Source of the DNA: Microcyclospora pomicola | Lineage: Eukaryota; Ascomycota; Dothideomycetes; Capnodiales | DNA: 64,000 nt | Direction of reading: 5' to 3' | Assembly: GCA_002786065.1 (NCBI GenBank) | Contig: NHNY01000004.1 | Location: 1,054,001-1,118,000, forward strand | Part shown: piece by piece, positions 35,901-46,090 of the stretch | Position numbering within the stretch: position 1 is the first letter of the stretch | How the letters are laid out: each line of letters starts with the position of its first letter | Position numbers and translations under genes: made by a program | The notes under the pieces: model-generated | Told to the model about the DNA's origin: nothing | Database searches by the model: none | Seen by the model: only the letters and a program-made list of their open reading frames with translations

Positions 35901-38122
35901 GCTGTATTTTGGCGCACACCATGGGCCTGGGAAAGACCATGCAGGCAATCGCGCTACTTACTGCTGTTCTTTACGCAGCGCAGTCACGCGAGAAAAGCAC
36001 TCACACACAGCTGCCGAAACATCTGAGACGCAAAGGCAAGCGAGATTCAGATCAGCCACGGATTCTAGTACTATGTCCGCCATCTCTGATTCGGAACTGG
36101 CTTCGCGAGATTGAACTATGGGCACCCGGGCTATTCCAGGTCTACTCAATCAGCGCAGCCAAAGCTCAGCTGAAACAGACGCACGTGGAACAGCTCGCGG
36201 AGCTCAAACATTGGCACCAGTACGGTGGTATTATGCTTCTCGGCTACAGCATCTTTCGCAACATGATCCAGCGGAAGACAGGCGGCTGGTCTCGCTTGTC
36301 GGAAGACGATCAAGCAATTCTGGAAGAAATTTTGCTCAAAGGCACTGAGATTGTCGTAGCAGACGAAGCCCACACGTTCAAGAACAAAGGTGCCGCGATC
36401 AGCCAATGCGTCATGCGCCTCAATACCATGAGTAGGATCGCGCTGACAGGGACGCCAATGAGCAATCACGTCGGCGAGGTGTATTCGATGATGAACTGGA
36501 TTGCGCCTGGTTACTTAGGTGAGATCAGCGAGTTCAACGGCCTGTACAAAGAGCCAATCGAAGAGGGACAATACGTGGACAGCTCCCCTTACGAGGTCCG
36601 CAGAAGTATCAAGAAGCTGGCCGTTCTCAGACATGAGATAGGACCAAAGGTGCACCGTGCAGATATCACAGTGCTCAAAGGATTTCTGGCCAAAAAGACT
36701 GAATTTATGATCACCGTACCATTGACACCTGCCCAAACTGAGTCCTACAAGAGATTTGTCGAAGCTTTGCTGAGTAACGGCGGCAACGACGAAAAGATCA
36801 GTCAGGTCACTATGTTTGGTTGGCTGGAAGCGCTCACACTCCTCGCCAATCACCCAATGCCATTCCGACGTAAGCTGCTCAGCATCCCGAAGCCTTCGCA
36901 CAAAGCCATACCAGTTCAGTCTCTCGTCGACGTCGATGAACAAGGTTTCGCAGCCTCCAACCCTGATGGAAATGTTGTTGAGGGAGCAGAAGAGAACCCT
37001 GAGTCAGCGACTGATCTACGAGTTCTTGGTCTCTCTGATGCCAAGGTAAAACACATACTTGAACCTTTGGAAGATTCGATAGATCCCGTTCTATCTGTGA
37101 AGACCTCCCTCTTCGTTGAGATTCTCGAGCTTGCCAGACAGGCTGGAGACAAAATGCTAGTCTTCTCCATGAAACTGAGGACGTTGGAGTACCTCAGTGA
37201 TTTGCTGACTTCACTAAACATCACTTTTGGCAGGTTCGAGGGATCGACACCTATGAACGAGCGCACAATCCTCCTCGAACAGTTCCACGAGCCACAGAGC
37301 AAGATCGAGGTCTTGCTGATTTCGACTCGTGCCGGCGGCGTCGGATGGAACATCACGGGCGCAAATAGGGTCGTGATCTTTGACTTCGGCTTCAATCCTT
37401 CCGAAGAGGCGCAAGCAATAGGTCGAGCATACCGTTTAGGTCAGACGAAACCAGTCTATGTCTACCGTTTCGTTGGTGGAGGTACGTTCGAGATGGACAT
37501 GCACAACAAGCAGCTGTTCAAGACCGGACTTGCTCAGCGCGTGGTGGACAAGAAGAACCCTCGCCGAAATGCGATGCGCAAGACACGCGATTATCTATAT
37601 GAACCACGAGAAGTCATGCAAGAAGAACTCGGGGAATGGATGGGTAAGGATCCTCACGTACTCGACAAAGTGATAGCAGCAGATTCCATGAACGGAAGGG
37701 AGCCAAGGATCAGAGCCATCAAGACTACAGAGACTTTGGAGCAGGATGCTATGGATGCACCTCTGAATGAAGAGGAGAAGAAAGAAGTCGATCAAGAAAT
37801 CGCGATGAGCAAAGACAGAATTCGACGCATCGGCAAGAAACCTGTCGTTGACAGTCCGGTTCCAGTTCCAGGCGGTGCTAACATCATGCCATCGTCGACC
37901 GCTCCTTCTTACCTGCCCAACACATACTCACAGTTCCAAACCTATGGCGCATTTTCTCGGACGCAGACTGAACAAACACAGGCTGGCGGTCGTGCACCCA
38001 TCCCAAAAATCAGACTCAATTCTTCGCAACATCCGTATCCTCGCGACAACGGTGACCCGGGCGTTCAACCCAGTCAGCGCCAGTCTTCTGTTCCTGGACC
38101 AGTCTATCCGCGACGAGATTAG
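32984..38122 (+). CDS. Large SNF2-family ATPase, ARIP4/ATRX-like, with SAM-like N-terminus
   Basis: One uninterrupted exon encodes 1712 residues. The N-terminal 85 or so residues (WNWSSADVQRFFRY through the helix ending CIAKLRRES) look like a SAM-type helical bundle. A long disordered, acidic middle follows. The ATPase core starts near residue 945: HTMGLGKT (about 980), ADEAHTFKN (about 1126), LTGTPMSNH, STRAGGVGWN (about 1447) and IGRAYRLGQTKPVYVYRF (about 1484). The HTMGLGK form of motif I and the long spacing between ATPase lobes resemble the ATRX/ARIP4/Rad54 branch rather than Snf2 or ISWI. There is no bromodomain, chromodomain or PHD finger. It likely moves along chromatin or DNA in the nucleus; its precise role is unknown to me. 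The tail is Pro/Gln-rich. The lack of introns over 5.1 kb is unusual here but shared with SLP1. Confidence 0.85.
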   Translation: MAEDPWNWSSADVQRFFRYNAASYLHDRPQWHLPAGDAFLSVLEDESVDGIMLLEHVGKAELKEDLGIRNMRERTAVLHCIAKLRRESQGYTRSQLQKQTLDDPSGMATPLSVHTVEQPYTGSDAQPTAVVSRVGENVRPGEHQFQDTKGHKRRRLNPITLVDTSLQANVLEPPHVDVSDDWFGKSARPIEELFYGANEIGQIIEDSRLPCEILPNPITDLEGKERALYLDNQEDNFQFCTPTTRPGQSQYVYSRLQYYLLHAALEGNSMLALDRHDRSGRDREAIAILPYREAYSKRPRRSATVFQLNEKRKAVAIREDAVLLDTDFTDAGPVGGADTDNGQWDFLLAKYPKSRDGELPLWGDSVSGDSEGSSFDRELADEDATDVVEDDANLTKIRAAETVDKFIDEIAIEWSGRKIPAMENSQAWTVWRQMKGSKSRKQWLLATAQMTIAKLDTRLQKLKDEILLDSWRTEAALREQCKVLEGSIEDREEQRWMISVWQRRKEPAHVKHAKRQAIPLQTSANRSAHIHAAVPVEDRLSLSPTSATFVPAPLDEEFGGRIQDITNSPAGNSSHPHSAVISIGDANDGVGSPDAGAQIPVLETSLEEKAFEIDNGGHSVSSDDELPSTQDLVPAKLERSPSEGEKVQIDLTHTSSDESPQKDRQGRIPLRGKPVPSVKVEQNKLAQAFSGNPQEATCEEVDGWTYARLEKVSDRGRLLIKLLRNMSAHTRSQLHEYCQARGSLLRASLRKALSGIQRELDLDQNIDTPEMLLICARLFLAWHECDHLMMDKDQASIEWARILRTADHQINSFIGMLLTLLAKRDSKLFALRNPTAPRKPTTSRNKEESQTAPILIDSSGEEEVATQTTPHKKRKRMVKADASAKTTRQMAQERMERFENMVQARSSGPDQLQHMVDTDTTQDRIAINPAKTADQDFIHISSRIASSMKNHQIEGVRFMWREITAEEGNDSQGCILAHTMGLGKTMQAIALLTAVLYAAQSREKSTHTQLPKHLRRKGKRDSDQPRILVLCPPSLIRNWLREIELWAPGLFQVYSISAAKAQLKQTHVEQLAELKHWHQYGGIMLLGYSIFRNMIQRKTGGWSRLSEDDQAILEEILLKGTEIVVADEAHTFKNKGAAISQCVMRLNTMSRIALTGTPMSNHVGEVYSMMNWIAPGYLGEISEFNGLYKEPIEEGQYVDSSPYEVRRSIKKLAVLRHEIGPKVHRADITVLKGFLAKKTEFMITVPLTPAQTESYKRFVEALLSNGGNDEKISQVTMFGWLEALTLLANHPMPFRRKLLSIPKPSHKAIPVQSLVDVDEQGFAASNPDGNVVEGAEENPESATDLRVLGLSDAKVKHILEPLEDSIDPVLSVKTSLFVEILELARQAGDKMLVFSMKLRTLEYLSDLLTSLNITFGRFEGSTPMNERTILLEQFHEPQSKIEVLLISTRAGGVGWNITGANRVVIFDFGFNPSEEAQAIGRAYRLGQTKPVYVYRFVGGGTFEMDMHNKQLFKTGLAQRVVDKKNPRRNAMRKTRDYLYEPREVMQEELGEWMGKDPHVLDKVIAADSMNGREPRIRAIKTTETLEQDAMDAPLNEEEKKEVDQEIAMSKDRIRRIGKKPVVDSPVPVPGGANIMPSSTAPSYLPNTYSQFQTYGAFSRTQTEQTQAGGRAPIPKIRLNSSQHPYPRDNGDPGVQPSQRQSSVPGPVYPRRD

Positions 38123-39948
38123 CTGAACGTCGAGGTCGGTTTCGCTTTCCTCGGGTTAGGTCGAAGCGACCGTTACCTGCCTTGACAGCTGGTATTTCAG
38201 CGCATAAGCTGTACCGTGGCTCACGTTTGCAGCCACCAGTCTGTTTATGGCTTTCACTTCATAGCTCTTGTTTCCATGTAAATTATTGCGCACGAGATGT
38301 CATACAAGATAGTCGGGTGAATAAGTTCGAGCAAAGGCAATAATCATAAGCGTCCTGCTCGTCACCCATCGTGCACACAATGTCCATTTGCCTCGTGGGC
38401 TTGAACGTAGACAACTTCCGGTCATTGCTCGCAAAATGCTGAGCACTCGGCACGTGTCCCACTCACGCCCTCAAAATCAAGAAGGGGCCGGCAGTCCCGC
38501 TCATACCGGGAGTGCGGCTCAACGCAGGAAAGCGACTGGACATTAGCATGCGTCCGTTGCTGGAGTAAAGCACGAATGCCAAGCTTATTCCGCCAACAAA
38601 GGCGCGCCAAGACAGGCGATTTGGATCTCTGATTCCCGTATAGCATCCACGTTGATCCCATATACCACGGATTGTCTGGAGGAAGATATTCATCGACCAC
38701 GTGCAGCGCGACCGTTAGCACGAACTCTGCTGGGCATGACGGAGGTGGTATCTGGAGCTGGACGTGCTTGGAGGTGAAGATCCAGACAGTAGGAGATACT
38801 GCCGCGAGCGACGTCACAGGAGCACTTCAAATGAGCAGTTGTGCTCTGTTGTACGAGCCGAGTACGAGCTGTGGACGTTCTGTCAAGACCCGCTCGAAGA
38901 ATCTCGGGAATCCTGTCGACTCCACTTCAGCATCCTATGGATTGAACCGAGCATGCCTGGCGATGGTGCTGAGTTTGGATACGATGTCTCTTGCCATGAA
39001 GCAGAGACAGCGGCTTGATTCCCACATGCGGCATGATTGACTTGATGAAGTTCTGTGGGATGGAATGCAGGACGAGTGAATCGGAGAGCGATCCTATAGC
39101 TCAGCGTGTTTCGACCAATGGGATTCCGCGTTTCTCCACTTCAGCGCAACTCTATCGTGCGTTGGAGGACGCAACCTTCAAACCAACTTTAAGATAGTCG
39201 AAACCCTGAGCCTTGTGGAATAGACAACCACGCATTCGATGACATCCTGAGCACACGTGGTGACAGTGCACGAACTCTCCTCCAGCTGAGGTCTAGCTGC
39301 GCCGTGCCGTTCTAGCAGATGTGGGGAGATGGCTGAAGCTACAATCGCCCAAAGATCCAACAGATTGCTTGATCAAGTCGAGGATGATGCCACCATTACT
39401 TTGGAACGATGAACTTTGCGAAAGGCAGCCGGAGCGGCAGAACCACGTGGACTCTCGCACGTTCGCGAGGGTCTGAGGTCTGAGTTTTGTGTAACCATAC
39501 AGCTCAGATATCGCCTGACTTCAGCCTCATGTATCCCATGCAACGTTTACAGAAACGCTCGAGTCCCCATAGCCCATGAATGGACTGTGCATGCCACGCG
39601 GAGCAATGTCGCGATCCTTTCGCCCAGGATCTGCAGCTGAGTCTTGAGCCTTAACATGACGATAATGTTTGCCTCCACATTCAATCCCAAGGGTGCATCG
39701 CGCGCACGCCACAATGCGTTCCCCCATTCCTCCCGGCAACAATGGGAGGTCTTCTACAGACGTCAGCTCTGGAAATCGTGCTCGGTTTCGACATAAATAC
39801 CCTATGCTCCATCCCATGGCAATGGTGTTTCTGTCCCATCACAGCAGCATTTCGAGTCTCAAGATCCCTAGCAAGAGCATTCCCGGCCTTGATCTCATCT
39901 CTGGTCGTTCTCATCAATACCCGTCAGCAACTCATACAAGAAGTCAAT
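38123..39948. other. Gene-poor region with unsupported opposing frames
   Basis: These 1.8 kb between the SNF2 gene and the GH64 gene contain several mid-length frames on both strands: minus 38422-38817, plus 38672-39040 and plus 38764-39018. None has a recognised domain, a signal peptide or convincing splice partners. The overlap in all frames suggests chance, or a decayed gene I cannot identify. The last few hundred bases serve as the GH64 promoter. Confidence 0.4.
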
Positions 39949-41340
39949 ATGCGCGGCTACTTTGGTGCTGCCCTCGTGGCAACCCTGCTCAGCCAGGCTG
40001 TGGCTCTTCCCAACTTGCACAAGCGATCCACCCAAGTGACGCCTGGAGGAGCATCTGATATCATCATCACCAAGGACAACACTGTCAACGGCACTGCAGG
40101 CGCATCTGGCTCTCCAAGTGCAGGTACCGCTAACGCTCAGCTACCTTTGACCTTCACCAACAACTTCAGCGGTGGACAGGTCAACGCCTACATCACTGGA
40201 ATGGACACTAGCGGTGCACCAGTCATTGTGCAGGCAGATGGTACCTTTTACTACCTGACCGCGGATTCTAGCTCGGGTGGTGTGCCCCAGCCGATTACTG
40301 CAGACATTGCCATTCCTCTGAACGCGCAAGGTCAGGATACCACCTTCACCATCCCAGACTACATCAGCAGTGGTCGTGTCTGGTTCGCTGTGGGAACTCT
40401 TAGCTTCTACAGTGTCACGGATGCCAATGGCAACCCGAGCTTGGTTATGCCTTCTTCCACTAATCCATCTGATCCGTCCGCCGGTGTGAACTGGGGCTTC
40501 GTCGAGCTGACTAACATTGCGGACGGAGGGCTTTACGCTAACATTTCGTACGTCGATTTCGTCGGTCTCCCTCTTGGTATGACTCTCACTGCCAGCGACG
40601 GAACACAAAGCGCTATTGGTCTTGCCGCTGACTCCGTTTCCACCGTCTGCTCCGGACTGAACTCCGCTGGCGGCGACTGGGCCGGCCTCTGCCAGACTGA
40701 TAGCAGCGGCAACCCCATTCGTGCCATTGCGCCCGGTGACTACATTTCCGTTAACTCTGGCGCCTTCGCTGACTACTGGACCTCTTACGTCGACTCCGTC
40801 TACTCTCAATACAGTACTGAGACTCTGAGCGTCGACACCCAGTCCGATGCGGGAACTGTTGCCTGCACCGCATCTGGCGACGTGATTTCTTGCTCTGGTA
40901 CCTCATCCACCTACGCCAAGCCCAACGCTGTAGACATCTTCGGCTGCAACTCCAACGCTTTCGCCAACCCAGCCGGTACCGACGCTGTCAACATGGCTGT
41001 TGTCCCACGCCTGTGTGCTGCCTTCAACCGCGCCACTCTCCTCCTGTCTGGTGGCGAAACCCAGCCAAGCCTCCCATCCACCTCCTACTACACCACCACG
41101 CCGTACAACGTCTACGCCTCGCTTGTTCACCAGAACGAGCCTGACGGAAAGGGTTACGCTTTCGCCTACGACGATGTGAACCCAAGTGGCGAGAACGCCT
41201 CCGGATCTGTTGCCAGCGACGTAAGTCTTCCTTCTGTTCCCGTCCCTTCCTGGCTTGTGATACCGAAGCAAGAGCTGACTTATCTCCATTAGAGCGCCAC
41301 CAACCTCCAAATCATCATTGGCGGTCCCCTCTCGTCTTAG
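39949..41340 (+). CDS. Secreted GH64-type endo-1,3-beta-glucanase
   Basis: Glycoside hydrolase family 64 enzymes cut beta-1,3-glucan and have a beta-barrel plus a thaumatin-like half. Exons 39949-41220 and 41293-41340 flank a 72-nt intron with a CTGACT branch site, giving 439 residues. I chose the ATG at 39949 because it starts a clear signal peptide (MRGYFGAALVATLLSQAVALP) with a Lys-Arg site soon after; the frame extends 69 codons upstream without such a signal. The family pattern LPLTFTNNF, then WGFVELTN and SYVDFVGLPLG, is visible. E186 and D203 are candidate catalytic acids by position. The C-terminal GYAFAYDDVNP block is intact. It may act on its own wall, on other fungi, or on plant callose; the sequence does not say. 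A second secreted enzyme follows in tandem. Confidence 0.87.
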
Positions 41341-42710
41341 AGACGACTTGCTTAGACCCGGCGCTCAAGAATTTTTACCACGGGATGAATGACGTTTCCA
41401 TTATTAAGGATCATGGTGTAAGCATGGATATGCTGGCTGGGATCAACACTGTATCTAAATGCATGGATGGTGGGACACGGTGGGTTTTGCGGCGTTACAA
41501 TCTTTTCGCACTTGCCGCCTTGTCGGTACTTTAGGTGTGATGAGGTTTGATTGTATACTCTATGATGGGCAGGATAACAAGCATGACATTCCTCGTTCAG
41601 CCGGCGTTCAACTACGCATCGCTTTGATCTTACTGTCACGTTTCAACTTGATCATTACCAAGATTCGGATCATTGGTGAGTAAAGCTGACCTTTATCGCT
41701 CAATCGAGCGTGAACGGGTGGGAAGAGGCCTTCCAAAGGTACGGCTTTCCAGAACGTCGTCCTGCGGAGGAATACAGTCTTGCAAACTCTAAACTTGTAC
41801 ATTCCTTCGGAGTAGATCCCCTTGGTGGAGCTGTAATGTCACCGGCCCGTCGTTCAAGCCTCGGTGTATCTATGGCCCAAGTATACAAGTCGTTCACCTG
41901 GTGCGAGTTAGCACGACTGCGATATAATATAGTGCTGATCGACGTTGTAGCATGGGATACATATGTATGATTGGTTCTGGAAAGATCTCTGCCGCTCGTA
42001 TGTCAGATCATTAGACCACCCGTCCTGAACTTACATGCAGATTCTGTATACTAGGTACAGGCACGACGGGGACATGTGGTTCAACGTGGCGTTGATCGAC
42101 ATGCTTGAAGCGCAGATCTGCACGCTTCCCGCACGCTTTCGACGCCATTTTGCGGGGAGGGTTGCAGTCGCGATTCGTGCGGCGCTTGTGGGTGACAGTC
42201 TGCGTTGTTCGAAGCCTCAGAGAGGTATCTCCATCAACCGAGGTCTATCAACACTGCCTCAACAGCTGGCTGATGTTGAGTGCGCTGAACCAGAGCGAGC
42301 ACGCGCGGCATGCTCGACTTGTGCAATGCAGACTTCGAACAGATATCCGGAGGCATGAGTCTTCTGGAGCCATATCTTGCGCGGAAACGTCTCTTACTGC
42401 TCACAAGACAGTCCGATCATTTGCATCGCACCCGGCCCGAGTCTTCTGGGAATGTCAACAACACTGGTCTGGCCAAGGATCTGCACGCCGCTGAGACGGC
42501 ATTCAAGCTCGTTCCAAATGACTAGCTGATCAAACAAGCTTGGCATTGTGGCAATGGCGGACGATCCTAGCGCTAGACTATGCCAGCATTGAGGAGTACA
42601 GCTATGGCCGAGAAGATGTATAAAGACAACGGTCAGGTACATGAGCTAGTCGTCTTGCTGGATCCTTACCATTCCGCGGTCATCCATTTGTTCAAGCCGG
42701 CACATTCGAA
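41341..42710. other. Intergenic between the GH64 and peroxidase genes
   Basis: A 1.37-kb gap lies between two tandem plus-strand secreted-enzyme genes. Short frames near 42035-42525 overlap in all three forward frames and show no family. I see no transposon ends or tRNA. It holds the promoter of the peroxidase gene. Confidence 0.5.
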
Positions 42711-44099
42711 ATGAAGACCACATTTGTCTCTACCTTGCTTGTTTCAGGCACCTATGCCTTTCCATGGGTGATCGATGCTCCGAATGTTGATTCGTCTCTA
42801 CTGCCACGGCATCGAAGTCTTCATGCACGACAACAATCCGGGTCTGGTCCAGGCAGCGCAGCTGGCTGCCCGTTCAACCCCAACCACGTCCCTGCGGCTC
42901 CTGTAACATCAGAGTACCCGTACAACAATGCCTCGAATGGTGTCAAGGGAAACCAAAAGGGTGGATATCAAGTGCCAGCGCCTGGTGATACCGCACACGC
43001 CTTCATTGCACCTGGTCCGAACGATATCCGTGGCCCGTAAGTCTACGTATCTGCCTGTCTCATGCGGAGAAACGCTTACATCATATAGCTGCCCCGGCCT
43101 GAACACTGCTGCCAATCATGGCTTCCTCAGCCGAGACGGTGTCGTCACGTATAATGAGCTTGTCGATGCCCAACAGAACGTGTACAATGTTGGCTACGAT
43201 TTGGCCAACATGCTGGCTCTGCTCGGCCTCACTCTGACAGACGGCGATATTGTCACGGAGAAGCTATCGATTGGATGCGATGCCACGACAAGGACATCTA
43301 GCAACCCGTTGAAGACTGGGAGCGAGCCGGGTCTGGATGGCCATAACAAGTTCGAGGCTGGTGCGTAAAGTCCTCACATTGATATATTTGACGCCTCCCC
43401 CGGCTAACAGATCATCAAGATGCATCCTTGACACGCAACGACTTCTTCTTGGGCGATGGCGACAACTACAATTTCAACGGTACACTCTTCGGGATGATGA
43501 CCCAGACGACAGGAGGTAACTTCGACTTCGATGGACTCGCGAAATACCGCTTCGAGCGCTACACACAGTCCCGCGCCGAGAACCCAAACTTCTACTTCGG
43601 ACCGTTGAGCCTGCTGCTCTACGGCGCCGCCTCCTTTCTCTACGAACTCATGCCCTCCGGAAGCAACAACTACGCCCCTGACCTCGCCACCATCTCCTCC
43701 TTCTTCGGTGCCGAGCAGAACACCGACGGCACCTGGAGCTTCAACGGTCAAGAACGTCTGCCTGCCAACTACATCAACCGCGTCGACGCGTACGACATCA
43801 ACGCCGTCGGCGGCCAGCTCTTCTCCATGTACCGAGCGTACCCTGTCGAGTTCGGAGGTAACACGGCCGACGGCTCCTTCGACGGCGGCATCAACTTCGG
43901 CGCCATCCAGAACAGCACGATCCCGCCCGATGTCGACCCGAAGGATACCCTTTGCTTGTTCTACCAGCTCGTCACCGAAGCCGTGCCCACGACGCTGAAC
44001 ACCGTCCTCACTCCCGCCGTCGATACGCTGTCCCTGGTCTCGGCGAAGTTGGGACTTACCGACCTTGTCAATCTGGGCTGCCCTCATGCCTTGACGTGA
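42711..44099 (+). CDS. Secreted heme-thiolate peroxidase (chloroperoxidase/peroxygenase family)
   Basis: These enzymes use hydrogen peroxide to oxidise or halogenate organic substrates at a heme held by a cysteine. Exons 42711-43036, 43089-43360 and 43420-44099 give 425 residues with an N-terminal signal peptide and a pro-region rich in Arg/Gln/Ser. The axial-ligand motif PCPGLNTAANHGFLSRDG is created by splicing the first intron (Cys110). The acid-base motif, usually E-H-D or E-G-D before SLTR, here reads E-A-D (Glu198, Asp200). The acceptor AAG at 43417-43419 is used rather than CAG at 43408-43410, since that CAG touches the CTAAC branch site and would insert three residues into the motif. 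The region YFGPLSLLLYGAASFLYE is typical of the family. Substrate cannot be told from sequence. Confidence 0.86.
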
Positions 44100-44394
44100 T
44101 GGGTCTCACGGGTAAGACATGCTGATCCGGCTTTGATGACTTACGCGTTGAGAACGAACTTTCTATATAGCCATGATTCACGAATACGAGTTGTCTCGCC
44201 TATTTTGAACGAGACTTTATACAGATGCCAGTCCTCTATGATCTGCAAGTGAATGAGCTGGTGCTTACGCTGCCGTTTATTCTTGACGGGCAATAGCGAC
44301 TGGCTATATCAATATATGTAAAACCTTGGGAGCTGTAATGTACACGCCTGCCTCGTAGCTCGACCAAAAATGTAGCAGGCTTGGAAGTGAATCA

Positions 44395-45720
44395 TCACAC
44401 AGCAACAGTCTCTCCAACATCACAAAGCCCGACCCCTTCTTTACTCGTATTAATTGAGCTGCCACCACCTTCCACACCGCCTCCACACCACAGTCCAGCT
44501 TCCTCCGCCACGCGCCGCCACCGCCGCGGCGGATCACGCACGTCTTCATAATGCGCGCTGACCCCTCCGCGCACGGTCCCATAATGCATGCCCAGACTCA
44601 ATCGCGCGCGAACTTCGCGGTGGATCTGCAGCGATTGCTCAGGTGTGGCGTGCACAGAACCCATGAACGACTGCGGAGTGCAGAGTCCGATGGGTAGCAG
44701 CGCCAAGTCGAAGGGACCAAGTCTTTCTCCCACTTGCTTGAAGATGGGACATGGCGCGTTCGCATCTGGGGCCTGGTAGGCCGTGTCGCCCGCGAAGTAG
44801 AGCGACTTGCCATTGGCGGACATCGCCCAGCTGCACCACAACGTGCTGTTCTGGTCGAAGAGGGACCGCCCGCTGCCGTGCTGCGAGGGCGTGCAGGTGA
44901 GCTGGACGTCGCCAAGGTCAGGCACAGAGAGGGAGAAACCGTCCCACCAGTCTGCTTCGGTGACTTGAGCAGGCGAGCAACCAATGTGCTCGACGAACCA
45001 GGGCTTGTTCCCTAATGGGCAAACGAAGTGCATCTCGCCTCGTTGCCGTCCGTACAGTTCCTTGACGGTCGTGTGGTCCAGGTGATCGTAGTGGTTGTGC
45101 GAGATGCAGACGATGTCCACCTCTGGCAGATCGCCGACAGCACACGGCGTAGGCGTATATCTCTTGGGCCCAAACCAGCCGACAGGGCTGGTGCGTTCAC
45201 TAAACACCGGATCCAAGAGCACTCGAATCCCTCGTGAGGCGTCCGGCGCCGCGGGGAATTCGATCAGGAACGAAGCATGGCCGATCCATGTAGCTCGCAA
45301 ACGATCATTGCGGTCACAAGCCCATGTCGGCGTTCGCACTTTCACCAACTCGTCCGAACGGCCTCCGTCCGGACCCTGTGGGACTGGGACGAATTTCTTC
45401 TCGGGATGGCTTCCGAAGCGGGTTTGGAGAGTGTTGTATAGAGTGAGCTTCTGAGCGGACGGCCATGGGTTGTTGAAGCTGGTGGCGGGAGAGCCGATAT
45501 GATGAGCTTTGGAAGTGGCTGGATCTGGATGTTTGACGTCTAGTCTTTTGGTAGCCGTCGCCGATGCCATCCTTATGTGTGTCCATGGTAGTAGTCCCGG
45601 ATATGATGATGTATTTGATGGCGGATAATGACCTCGAACGAGTGGCGCTTTTGAACCCTGTCGACCCGCCGTCCGCGTTAAGCATCTCAGGACTATGTTG
45701 TCCATGCTGCGTGTCATCAC
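44395..45720 (-). CDS. FMP30: NAPE-PLD-like metallo-beta-lactamase-fold hydrolase (Fmp30 type)
   Basis: NAPE-PLD releases N-acylethanolamines from N-acyl-phosphatidylethanolamine. The yeast homologue Fmp30 is a mitochondrial inner-membrane protein with a role in phospholipid balance. This is one exon of 441 residues. The N-terminus carries several Arg and few acids, compatible with mitochondrial import. The zinc motif HxHxDH is seen as SHNHYDHLD near residues 205-213. The distal metal ligands follow in TPSQHGSGR, FAGDTAYQ and MHYGTVRG. The block ATWIGHASFLIEF, which opens the fold, is also present. A second ATG directly follows the first, so the start may shift by one codon. The last 25 or so residues are Gly/Ser-rich and poorly conserved. 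The nearest neighbour is a lipid-type methyltransferase on the same strand. Confidence 0.87.
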   Translation of the reverse strand: MMTRSMDNIVLRCLTRTAGRQGSKAPLVRGHYPPSNTSSYPGLLPWTHIRMASATATKRLDVKHPDPATSKAHHIGSPATSFNNPWPSAQKLTLYNTLQTRFGSHPEKKFVPVPQGPDGGRSDELVKVRTPTWACDRNDRLRATWIGHASFLIEFPAAPDASRGIRVLLDPVFSERTSPVGWFGPKRYTPTPCAVGDLPEVDIVCISHNHYDHLDHTTVKELYGRQRGEMHFVCPLGNKPWFVEHIGCSPAQVTEADWWDGFSLSVPDLGDVQLTCTPSQHGSGRSLFDQNSTLWCSWAMSANGKSLYFAGDTAYQAPDANAPCPIFKQVGERLGPFDLALLPIGLCTPQSFMGSVHATPEQSLQIHREVRARLSLGMHYGTVRGGVSAHYEDVRDPPRRWRRVAEEAGLWCGGGVEGGGSSINTSKEGVGLCDVGETVAV

Positions 45721-46090
45721 AGACTTGACAAGACCAGGCGATGTATCATTTCTGCGGGAGATGATGCTTCACTCAGACTGCTAATATCTGCCGTGAGACT
45801 TGGATGAACATCGTGATGTTCCAGATTTCATCCTGTTTTGGGCTGAGCGTAAAGTAAGATTGTTAGGGGAAGTAAAGTTACGGTACGTACCTCGTTCCGG
45901 ATGCAGCCCATGCGACGAACTTTGATATGTAGGACTTGCAAGGCATATATCTAAGTCGGATGCCCCATCTACTGTAGTCAAGAGATTATTGCATTGGATT
46001 GCATATGTTACGCTATACTTCGACACTACGGCCATCATCACTGCTCACTCCCTCCACGACAGGAAACGACTTCAACAGACAAGCGTACCC
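45721..46090. other. Space between methyltransferase 3' end and FMP30 start
   Basis: These 370 bp, both flanking genes on the minus strand, hold the FMP30 promoter. Nothing else is recognised. Confidence 0.5.

Noticed and set aside
40141-40809. 222-codon minus-strand frame
   Set aside because: It is antisense to the GH64 glucanase, which has a signal peptide and family motifs on the plus strand.
43404-44087. 227-codon minus-strand frame
   Set aside because: It is antisense to exon 3 of the peroxidase gene; no domain.
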